Below are positions 47,294 through 56,904 of a stretch of DNA of 64,000 bases, piece by piece. The notes under the pieces are model-generated. The model ran no database searches and was not told where the DNA came from. It was given only the letters and a program-made list of their open reading frames with translations. Where the stretch lies: the NCBI GenBank assembly GCA_963969345.1, contig OZ017766.1, positions 5,208,001 to 5,272,000 of the forward strand. Direction: 5' to 3'. The stretch is from Turbatrix aceti. Its lineage: Eukaryota > Nematoda > Chromadorea > Rhabditida > Panagrolaimidae. Position numbers and translations under genes: made by a program. The stretch's first letter is position 1. Each line of letters starts with the position of its first letter.

Positions 47294-48309
47294 TGTGGAG
47301 AACTTCCCTCCACAGCGGAACGGGCCACGCGAGGGAAGCTTCACAGAGAAATCGAGTCAGTAGGAAGAATTTATTGTCAGTACGTACAGAAACGTAAGGG
47401 TAAGAGTAAGGAAGTAAGAGTTCGTATATATAGAGAAATTGCTGTAGTTATGTAGATTTCGCGTTGGTGTTGAACTGCGTTCGCGAAGAATTCGCGACAC
47501 TGCCGGCCAGCCGAGTTGGGGGGATCTGGCGTCTGGCTTCGCATCGCGACACTGGGGCCGGGCGATCGAGGACTGAAGTACGATGAGGGTTGCGGTACGG
47601 CTGGGAGAAATGAATGGGTGCCATTGAGAATTGCTGTCTTCAATGGGCTTTCTGCGGGGTGAGATCGTCGGGGTTCGGAAGCTGCTGTCCTGCCCGAATG
47701 CTTCTCAAAAAAAACGAACGCCGTCTTGGGCCTCTGCTGGACCTGGTAGCGCTTCGCTGTCTGCCGTTGTAGGCGAAGTTTGGCCATGGTAACTCTGTGT
47801 GCGAGTCGTCGTGGGCCTCGGGATTGCGCGTTGACTCGGTGACGGGTCTTATTCTGTTGAAAGAACCGTCCCGGAAAAAAAGAACTCACAAATTTGCGCT
47901 GATTCGTAAGTTGTTGTCGCCGTATGATGTTGTCCGCAATAAAATCCTCGAAGTAGTTGGACGTCGGAAGAATCGTCGTCGTCGGTTTTGTAGACGTAGT
48001 TGTTCGGCAGCGGTTGCTATCGGTGTGCAGGGGTAGTACCTGGATTCGTAGAAGAACCGGCGTTACACCAAATTCTATCACCGCCGATGCACCAAATGTG
48101 GAGAACTTCCCTCCGTTCCACAGCGGAACGGGCCACGCGAGGGAAGCTTCACAGAGAAATCGAGAGTCAGTAGGAAGAATTTATTGTCAGTACGTACAGA
48201 AACGTAAATGTAAGAGTAAGGAAGTAAGAGGTCGTATATATAGAGAAATTGCTGTAGTTATGTAGATTTCGCGTTGGTGTTGAACTGCGTTCGCGAAGAA
48301 TTCGCGACA
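47294..48309 (-). mobile_element. Miniature LTR retrotransposon (TRIM-like), minus orientation
   Basis: Two direct repeats, 47294-47499 (206 bp) and 48097-48309 (213 bp), are nearly identical, begin TG and end CA, and flank about 600 bp. Read on the minus strand, each has TATATATA then AATAAA in the order expected of an LTR promoter and poly(A) signal. Just inside the 5' LTR (at about 48096) is TTTGGTGCATCGGCGG, a plausible primer-binding site. The LTRs differ by a 5-bp GTTCC insertion, a 2-bp indel and a few substitutions, so the insertion is fairly young. The internal part encodes no reverse transcriptase, only the open frame described below. No clear target duplication or polypurine tract was found. 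Confidence 0.8.
47377..48081 (-). other. Open frame inside the miniature LTR element
   Basis: 234 codons are open on the minus strand from GTG at 48081 into the 3' LTR, without an ATG near the start; the first Met is about codon 98. It is basic and Thr/Arg/Pro-rich with no gag or protease motif. It may be a decayed gag fragment or non-coding. Confidence 0.3.
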
Positions 48310-48648
48310 TAGTGAGTCCACTTTTGAATACTCCTTTCCTCACGAGTTTTTGGATAACTCACAAAAAAATATGTTCAGAATATGAGTCTTTGATGGTTTA
48401 TATTTGGAACTTAAATGTCTTATTAGAGGCCATCGAACATAAATGTCTTATGGCTTCGCGTAAGACATTTGGGGTATCAAATGCAAGTGTTTGTAGGTAC
48501 TGAATCCAAAACATAAATGTCTTAAAAAATGCTTGGCAAAGTGCGTCAAATACGTTTTGATATCCGCTGAATTTTCGGCCCCTTCCCGCTTCGTCAACCC
48601 CTCGACATTCGTTTTAGAAAGTTTTTATTTTGTAGGCAAACAAAAAAA

Positions 48649-49594
48649 TTACCAAACACAACAACAGCAATCAGATGATGAAGATTTCGCAGGGAAGTGG
48701 TCGGTTGTCCATGATGTTGCTCTGGCGTTGATTTGAGCTATCGGCAGATGATTTTCCTGTCGTCGTCCAGGTCTTGACGAAGTCTTCTCACTCAATGTAG
48801 CCGGTTTACCTGAAACTATGTGAGAATTAGTCAGATTTTCGAAATTTTTACTTGTCCGAACTTGAAAAACATTTATTCACAACCTACTTTTGAACAATTT
48901 TTTTTACCTTTTTTGCAACTGTGAAGCCAAAACTGGCATCGCAAGCATTGGACATGGAAATTCTATTTACCAATTTACAAGAAGTCAAAGCACATTTGCT
49001 CCAAAAAGTCAAGTCAAAAATTGTGGTTTTTCAAAAAAAAATAGTAAACGCAACCAAAAAAAACTAGGAAAAATTTAAAAAAACATACCCCAATGAGCAA
49101 ACGAGTAGGCGACAGCAACTAGATGTAAACAGTTCATTCATTGAAGTCGATTTACCTAAAAAACATAAAAGTTAGTCCGGTATCCTAGTTTTTCTTTCAA
49201 ACTTACAGTTAATTTGAAAGGAAGCAGGATTACACGTCATCTGAAACTTTTAGTGAAAATAAAAATAGAACCCAAAAAATTTGATGTCTCAAAATTTTAA
49301 GCCAACTGCCTTTCAACCAATTTTTATCTTTTTTTGCGAAAGTGAATCCCCCTCTAGACAATCCGGCTAGCAATATCGAAATCCTACCTAATAAATCGCA
49401 GAACCTCATCGAACAATCGCACAAAAAGTTAAAGAAAAGGTTGAAACTTGATTGGTAAAAAAAAAGAAGAAAAAAACGCCCAAACTTTTACAATTCCAAA
49501 GAACTTACGTCGACAATGGAGGCCTCCGCGGAGGTTTTGCTCGATTGAAGTTCCTGATCGGTTGCATTGGCTTGATTAAGGTTGTCGAAAGAAT
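48649..49594 (-). CDS. Spliced uncharacterised gene inside the 48358-51707 element (3' exons)
   Basis: Minus-strand exons with good signals: 49509-49594 (TTTGTTTCAG acceptor, GTAAGT donor; reads SFDNLNQANATDQELQSSKT onward), 49207-49240 (TTTCAG, GTAAGT; MTCNPASFQIN) and 48649-48809 (GTTTCAG acceptor; KPATLSEKTSSRPGRRQ onward, ending with four Cys then Val-Trp and stop). The three join in frame, the last codon junction being T|GT. A fourth exon, 49089-49155 (also starting GTAAA; KSTSMNELFTSSCCRLL), fits after 49207-49240 but would stop at once if joined to the last exon, so it looks like an alternative terminal exon. AATAAA (minus) lies near 48630. The 5' exons were not found. Function unknown; probably a gene of the element. 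Confidence 0.4.
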
Positions 49595-49859
49595 CTGAAA
49601 CAAAAGCGAAACAATTGATATCAAAAAACAGCAGCTATAAAACACATGTAACAAAAAATAGCAAGACAATAATAAAACAGCGAAGCGAGCAATCGCTCAA
49701 GCCGATCGCGACAACATTCGCTTTGAGAGTCCTCTAAACTGACATCGGTGATTTCTGGGGCGTTTTAGCATGAATTTTGCCATAAAACGTAGAAAACTCT
49801 GTATACTTCAAAAATTTTATTAGTTTATTTTTAAACGTTCGAAAAAGTTTCGAAAAATG

Positions 49860-51247
49860 ATTTTGGTGCATGTTTTGAAAGAATCGGACAATTTTTGATC
49901 AAAATCGAGTAGGGTTCGGAAGAAAAAATCCACGGATCTTCGAAATGTCGATAGAAAGCTGAAAATTTCAGGGTAGACTAAAAACAAAATTTCCTTTCGA
50001 ATGGCTTACTCAGTTTTTTGATTGCGTGTCGATAAATGTCCGAAAAAAACGGTTTTTTTCGGAAATTTGAAAAATTCGGAATTTTTTAGAACTTGGATCA
50101 AAAAATGAATATCACCAGTCGAAAGCGAAGTATCTTTTTTATCTCCTGTGAAATTTTCATAGACTTACCACATCCCTGGGGCATACGGTAGCGATTCCCC
50201 CGAACCATACTTGTTCAAACGCCTGAGGCTATGAGGTAAGGCACTGCAGAACAAAGTGAGGTAGAGCATCTTGTTAGAAATTTTTCGGCCTACAAAATCG
50301 TGTAACTCCTGAATTTCTATCTATTTTTTTGGCCTCGCAATTTTAATTCGCGCAACATACACTCATTTTTGGTACCAATTTTCCAAAAATTGAAATCGAA
50401 AAAGTGGGGTCTGGGGGAAAAATCGCCATTCGTTCAGTTTGAAAGCAATATTGCTGAAAATTTCAGTATAGGAGTAAAAGTGAATTCTAAATGCGGTGAT
50501 AATATTCATTTTTTTCAATTTCGACCGAAAAATTCCTAAAAGTTCGAATTTTCGAAAAAAAAGCATTTTTCGGAACTTTCTCGAACCTATAAAAACAAAA
50601 TAATAAAATTTTTGAATTCTACAGGGTTTTTTACGTCTAGGGTCAAGATTCATGCTACAACGCTCCAAAACTGTGTCAATGGCGATTTTTCCCCCAGACC
50701 CCACTTTTTCGATTTCAATTTTTGGAAAATTGGTACCAAAAATGAGTGTATGTTGCGCGAATTAAAATTGCGAGGCCAAAAAAATAGATAGAAATTCAGG
50801 AGTTACACGATTTTGTAGGCCGAAAAATTTCTAACAAGATGCTCTACCTCACTTTGTTCTGCAGTGCCTTACCTCATAGCCTCAGGCGTTTGAACAAGTA
50901 TGGTTCGGGGGAATCGCTACCGTATGCCCCAGGGATGTGGTAAGTCTATGAAAATTTCACAGGAGATAAAAAAGATACTTCGCTTTCGACTGGTGATATT
51001 CATTTTTTGATCCAAGTTCTAAAAAATTCCGAATTTTTCAAATTTCCGAAAAAAACCGTTTTTTCGGACATTTATTGATTCGATATCAAAAAACTGAGTA
51101 AGCCATTCGAAAGGAAATTTTGTTTTTAGTCTACCTTGAAATTTTCAGCTTTCTATCGACATTCCGAAGATCCGTGGATTTTTTCTTCCGAACCCTACTC
51201 GATTTTGATCAAAAATTGTCCCACAATTCCAAAAAACACATCAAAAT
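49860..51247. repeat. 1.4-kb palindrome containing a mirrored exon-like unit
   Basis: The left arm, about 49860-50427, and right arm, about 50683-51247, are near-perfect reverse complements around a loop of about 255 bp. Both arms hold the same 75-nt segment flanked by an acceptor (TTCTGCAG) and a donor (GTAAGT), facing outward from the centre: 50169-50243 on minus and 50865-50939 on plus. In one frame it reads LPHSLRRLNKYGSGE without a stop. Confidence 0.85.
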
Positions 51248-51339
51248 GCTTCAAATATTATTATAATTACAAACCTAATTTGAAAAAGTAAAAAATTCCA
51301 AATTTGGCCCAAAATTCTTTTTTTTGCAACTAATTCGAC

Positions 51340-51540
51340 CAGCGCGCTCGGGCAGCGGGAAAATCTCTCGCCATGAGTGCGACGCGCGCTGAACGAAGAA
51401 AAAGCAGTGAGGGACCAGGGAAAGAAGGATAGTCCAGACAGCCGGCGCGTGCTATGCTTAACCATTAGATGCCGCGCGCTGTGACAACTATCAAACCGGT
51501 CCGACCCTTCACCCACTCGGGCGGCGGGGGGAGGTGACAA
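51340..51540. other. GC-rich block near the right end of the composite element
   Basis: About 200 bp of GC-rich sequence (GCGCGC and CGGCGGGGGG tracts) in otherwise A/T-rich DNA, upstream (minus sense) of the element's exons. It may be a promoter or 5' leader. The short minus frame starting MARDFPAARARW stops after 14 codons. Confidence 0.3.
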
Positions 51541-51707
51541 AAATCTCTTGTCTTATAAGACATTTATCCTCTTACCTCAAATAAGACATATATGTACCCA
51601 GAGATAAGTCATATTTTTTATTTCAAGACATTTTGTGTTTTAGATTTAAGGCATATTTCCTTTGAAATAAACAAGACATTTCTGTACTAGATATATTTTT
51701 TTGTGAG

Positions 51708-51870
51708 AAAAATTATAAAATAGGAGTGGTGAAATTGGATGGAATTTTTAAAATTAAAAATAAAACAAAAACAGTTGATAAATTTGGTGAGAATAATAAT
51801 GCTTTTAGTGAAGAAGAACTTACAAGAATTGATAAACAGGTATCCGAATACAAACACAATTCAAAAGCCA
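51708..51870. other. Junction between the composite element and the second duplication copy
   Basis: 163 bp of A/T-rich sequence, unlike anything left of copy 1. The frame VDKFGENNNAFSEEELTRID (from about 51775) looks protein-like but was not recognised and does not lead into the CCAR1 frame. Confidence 0.3.
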
Positions 51871-54800
51871 TTCTCATTCGCGTCGTGCTTCACCGCCTCG
51901 TCGGGATACGAGTCATCGATCGTCTATCCGACGCTCTCCTCCTCCCCGATCTCGGCCATCGCCGGGGAAGAGTCCGATTCGGCGTGTTGAGAAGCGGGAA
52001 CGGTCACCTCGGCCTCCGAGTGACGTTGGACGTCGGGACAGCCCACCTCGGCGTCGGGCACGTGTTATGCCGCGATATGCGTGCTACCAGATTCGGCCGG
52101 TTACACAAAAGTGAGTTTTTGGGATTTTGGGGGGTTTTTTCGTTTTTTTTATTTAAAATATGAGTTTTTGGGGGTTTGAGAGTTTTTTGGGGGTTCTAGG
52201 TTATTTTTTTGAGTCATTTATTGTGTTTTCGTTTTTTTAAATTATTTTTTTGTTCCTTGTTATGCTTTTTTTATGTTTTGGGTTGTTTTTTTGGGGTTTA
52301 GGGTTGTTTTTTTATTTATTTTGGGATATTAAAAAAAATTCGTTACGCTATTTTTACGTTGTTTTTTTTTTAGTCTCGGACGGACAATTTGCAGGGTTTT
52401 TGGGAGTTTTATGGTGTTTTTTTTTTGTTGTGGGGTTTTTTTTGTATTTTCAGGGGTTTATCCGTTTTTTTCTTTTCAGGACCCTGCATAGCGTTGAACT
52501 CCGTCAACGGTACAACCGCCTCTACATTCCGTCGGATTTTGTCTCGGTCGAGATGAACTGGATCGATTCCTTTGCTCTGGGCCACAACTTCAACATCGGC
52601 GTGGATCCTGTGGTTTTCCATTCTGTTCACAAGGATGTCGACATCATCGATGGCTCCCCGCTGACCGAGCAGCCTCCTCCGGCGGACGAGGATCACCGCT
52701 TCAGCGTTCGCGTTCTTTTGCTTTCTCACAACGGAATCGTCGATCTTCGTCGCAAAGTATTCGGCCTACTTCCCGATGGATCCGTCGACGAATCGAGTGG
52801 CGGCACGGCTTTTTCCAAAGTTATTTCCTTCCTTGCTGGTGAGTTTTTATCTTTTTGGGAGACATTTTTGGACCAAAAATGGGTTTTCCAGGTGTTCGTG
52901 GTCGAAGTGAGTACATGACCATCGGTGGGGCCTACTCCCCATCCCTGGACGGTCCCGATCCTCTCAAACTCGCGACCCAGATTCGCACAGCCGTTCGAAC
53001 AACCCGCGACTTGATCGGACTTGATCTGAGTCAGTGCTCCACCTGGTACGTTTCTTTTGTTTTTTTTTGGCTATTTTGAACGCAAAAGTAGGTTTTTTTT
53101 ACCCAAAGTGTAGTTTCCCATTTTTTTTCCAATCACAGTAAGCTTAGCCGTTAGTTTTGATCGACTTACACCAACCAACACGATAAGGACAAGATTAGAA
53201 GAGAGTTATTTTTTTTCTTCCGTTTTTTGTTCTTGCATTTCTTAACTCAGGTACAAAATCGCACATGTCGAGTACTATCGAGCTGAACGTGATCGAATCG
53301 ACAACGTACTCCTTCTTCTACCCGACACATCGACGATCACAAATCTCACACCGACGCCTGAAACTTATGCAGCCACGCTTGCGACGTTGAATGAGCAGCT
53401 AGCGTCGAAGCTTGCCGCTATCGATGATGAAGAGTTTGTCTCAACGATAGAAAAGCGTCATAAGGAGGAGAAGAAAGCCGCGCTTCTCGAACAACAAAAG
53501 CAGGCGACCGAAGCTGCCGCAGCCGCCGCCGCTGCCGCAGCAGCTGACGCCGTCGTAGACGGATCCGGCGACGACAAAACAACGACGACCGATTCGGGTG
53601 TTGCAGCGGAGCAGAAGCAGCAGCCACCGACGTCCGATGAGACGACAACGACGACGACTCCCGTCGCTGCAGCGCCTGCTACTGATAATGAGGTTAAGAC
53701 GTTGTTTTGTGTCCCTTCTGCATACTTTCTTCCGCACGCGCGCGCCACCGTCGTCTTCTGTGTAACAACAATTTTTTTGGGATGGGGAAAGAGTTGAGAA
53801 AGGGCGAAAAATGGGTGTGCTTTTTTTTCCCTCTGTTGCGGTGGTTGTTTTTTTTCTATATTTTTCAGCAGGATTTTTCAAAGCATGGTTTCATGCTTTT
53901 GATTTTATAATTTTTTTTACGTTGGAAAATGCTTTTTTTTATTCTGCTTATTTGTGTCTTTTGCACACGTGCTTTTTTAACTTTTTTTTAGGAAGTTGAA
54001 AAATATGATTTTTGATTTATCCAGTTAGGACAATTTTTTTTCTGGTCTTAAGAAGAAAGATTTTTTGGGTTTATTATTATTATTTTTGTTTGATTGAATT
54101 TGATTTTTTTTAAGGGAAAAATTGTGTTTTAACAAAGTTTCTTTTTTTAGAATGGAACTACGACTGCTCCTACTGAAGCCGCTCCAGCTGAAGCGATGGA
54201 GGTGGAAACGTCCAATGGACTCAAGCTTGATGCTGACTCTGATTTGTCCAATCTTCGCGTGAGTTTTTGTTTGTTGGATTTTTTTTTTAATTTTCTTCGA
54301 TCAATTTTTGATCCAAAAGGTTTACAGGTTGCGGATCTCCGTGAACACCTGAGTGCCCGTGGTCTCGACACGAAAGGCGTTAAGAACGTACTCCTGCAAC
54401 GCCTTCAGCAGGCGCTCATCGACGAACAAAAGCCAAAGTCCGAAACGCCTGAAGAAGTTCAGCCGAAGGCTGAGAACGAAGAGGAAAAGGCACCCGAGGC
54501 AGCCGCCGCCGCCGTCGAGCAGCAGCAGCAGCCTAAAATCGAGTTGGACGAAGACGACGTCATCAAGATGGAGGTCGATGAGACCATCACTGCTGCTCCC
54601 GACGTGACCATCGATGAACTCGTCGAGAAGGAAGACGACGACTTTAGCGCTACCGAACTCGAGGAAATTCGTCGTGAACGTGAAAGATTCGTAAGTTTTT
54701 TTGAAAGACGCGTTTTTGAAGATGAAAGAGGGTTTTTTGCAGGAAAGCTCGCAGAAAGAACGCAAAGCATCGCTGAATCGTCACTACATTTTCCCGGAAA

Positions 54801-56501
54801 CTCCGTGCATCCTCGTTTTCCCGAATAAGTACGCCAAGGCCGGTCGTTTTGACTGCAGGGTCGTCAGCCTGCAATCTCTCCTCGAATACCGCATCGAAGA
54901 CAGCAAAGAAGCGTCGTTCGAGGTTTTCCTCTTCGCCGAGGCGATTCGTGAAATGTTCGATCGTCAGCACGCTTTCTCGGTCTATCACGCCCTTCAAGTT
55001 TACAAGGAACACGAAATCGAGGCGACGACTCGCAAAGAAGCCCTCACGGCTGCTATCACTGCTGCTGCCGAGGCCCCTGCTGCTGCTGCGGCGGCTGTGG
55101 CTGCCACCGCAGAAGGCGAAGGTGCTGCTACGCCGGCCGAAACAGGTGACACGACTGCCCCCAAGCCGGAAGTCAAGGCGGTCGAAGAAACCCCCGCCAA
55201 ACCAGTTGAAAAGGAAAAAGAAAAGGAAATCGACGAACGCGAACTTCTCTCAACTTTCAAGGTTTCGGTTGGCAACCCCGAACTTTTTACGTCGTTTGCC
55301 TACTTTGACACGAATGTCGCTGGGTACCTCATGGAGCGTGACCTCGAAGAGGTGCTCCAGGCCATGGGACTCCGGGTCTCTCGAGGCGATATCTACCGCG
55401 TGCTAAAGCGTTTCGCTGTTCGGGAGCGTGTCAACTACAGGCCGTACGTCGATCGATACGTCGGCAGCGACGGAGAGGTCAAGTACGTCGCGACGCCGAG
55501 GGAAGATGCGCCTTCTCTCGCTGATATTCTCAAAGGTTGGTGGATTACTTTTTTGGTTAAAATTTGGCGGGGATTCAAAAAATGGCCTAAAAAATAGAAA
55601 TGAGGTCAAAAGAGACATTTTTTTGCATAGATTGTATTTTTTATAAACTTTTTACGCAAAAAAAAAGTTGTTAGACAACGAAAAAAAATTTATAATGCCC
55701 ATTTTTGCCCTAAAATAATATTTCTTTTTTTGTTCCAGTGCATGCCAAAGATGCCAGTTCAACGGAATCGACGGCCACTACTGGGGCATCTGACGAAACG
55801 TCAACCGTTACGGACGATACCATCGTTATCTACAACGGAGCGGCCCTGAACATCAAGCACTCCCTTGATCAGTACAAGGAAATCAAGGAGAGCTACAATC
55901 GTCTGGCTTCTCAGGTACAGGAGCAGGAACACGTAATCAGTAAGTTAAAAAAAAAAATTGATTGTGACTTTATAAAATTGTGTTTTTTTTAGAAAATTAC
56001 AAAGAGCAGGTCGACACCCTCGAAAAGAAGAAGAAACGACTCGATTCCGACGTTGCGCACTACAAAAAGAAGGCTTATGACGCTGAAAAGTGCCTAAAAG
56101 TGGGTTTTTTTGTGGAAACAGAGATTTTTATTGGTTTCATGTTTTTTTAGACGAACGAAGACGACGTCGTTCTCCTCAAAGCTGCGCTACAAGACTGCAA
56201 GCGTCTGAGTCAGCGCATCAACTCGACCGTCGAACGCGTCATGCCGGTCAAAGAGCGAACAAAGGAACCGGAATCAGCGCCGAAGAGCAAGGAAGGCTCT
56301 GTCGTAGCCCGTGAATCGTCTGCTGTACCCCAGAAGACGACGGCAACGACAACAGCGGTAGTAACCGAAGAGTCGACGCCCTCAAACGCTGGGGATGTGG
56401 ACCAGGAGCAGGCTGCCAAGAAGGAGGGAGAATCCACCGAAAAGGCAGTCAATGGCGGCGAGACAGCTGCGCAGAGCGAAGCAACGACCACCAAGGCTTG
56501 A
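51871..56501 (+). CDS. 5'-truncated CCAR1/LST-3 duplicate
   Basis: Partial exon 3 (51871-52110) and complete exons 4-12: 52480-52838, 52892-53045, 53251-53692, 54151-54258, 54328-54690, 54743-55535, 55739-55939, 55993-56099 and 56151-56501. The copy lacks exons 1-2 and the first half of exon 3, hence the S1-like domain and start codon; an in-frame stop lies about ten codons before the junction and the first in-frame ATG is in the Arg-rich linker (RVMPRY). Despite this, every splice site and the whole reading frame are kept, with a few substitutions and a two-residue shorter Ala run in exon 9. Domains kept: DBC1-type, SAP, EF-hand-like and coiled coil. It may be a recent pseudogene, a gene with a new promoter, or the other allele misplaced by the assembler. 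Confidence 0.8.
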
Positions 56502-56904
56502 GTCAGTCTTCTTCTTTTATTACTCGTCCTACTGCTACACGAAGAAAGATAGTTGCGTATTACAATGCATCTCAGTCTATACCAACAATTGTTACCCAAT
56601 CTTCACCGATTTTTTTTGTTGTGGTTGTTTTTTTTGGACAATTACTTTTCTTTTATGTAACTTAACTTATCCCCCTCATTTCTTTTATTTGTCTCGCGTA
56701 GCTTTCCTCGTAATACAGTTGTTGATGCTAGTGAGAGGAATTGGACATTTTTACTCTAAAAATATTTGAAACAAAAAAAATTTGAGAAAAATATTTTTTC
56801 ATGAAAAAACATTTTTACAATTTCGGCGACGGAAAATTTGATCAAAGAATCAAATTTTTTATTTAAACTCAAAAAAACGCGCGAAAACTTAGGCGACGAC
56901 GAAG
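56502..56904. other. 3' intergenic region (copy 2)
   Basis: Copy of 43817-44219; no gene. Confidence 0.6.

Larger units (their letters stand above)
48358..51707. mobile_element. Composite element with AAATGTCTTA subterminal repeats
   Basis: The 15-bp ends are perfect inverted repeats (CTCACAAAAAAATAT at 48358-48372, complement at 51693-51707). Next to each end is an array of the degenerate ten-mer AAATGTCTTA: 48412, 48440, an inverted copy near 48460 and 48510 on the left; about 51550, 51578, 51604, 51630, 51650 and 51675 (complementary sense) on the right, roughly 25 bp apart. Inside lie minus-strand exons (48649-49594), the 49860-51247 palindrome and a GC-rich block (51340-51535). The plan is the same as that of the 13486-19895 element: short repeat arrays, a palindrome and a GC-rich block beside minus-strand coding segments. 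No transposase was recognised and no target duplication was found. Confidence 0.6.

Noticed and set aside
51726..52163. Long frame MVKLDGIFKIKNKTK running into the CCAR1 copy
   Set aside because: It reads the CCAR1 exon out of frame; the true CCAR1 frame is closed by a stop about ten codons before the junction.
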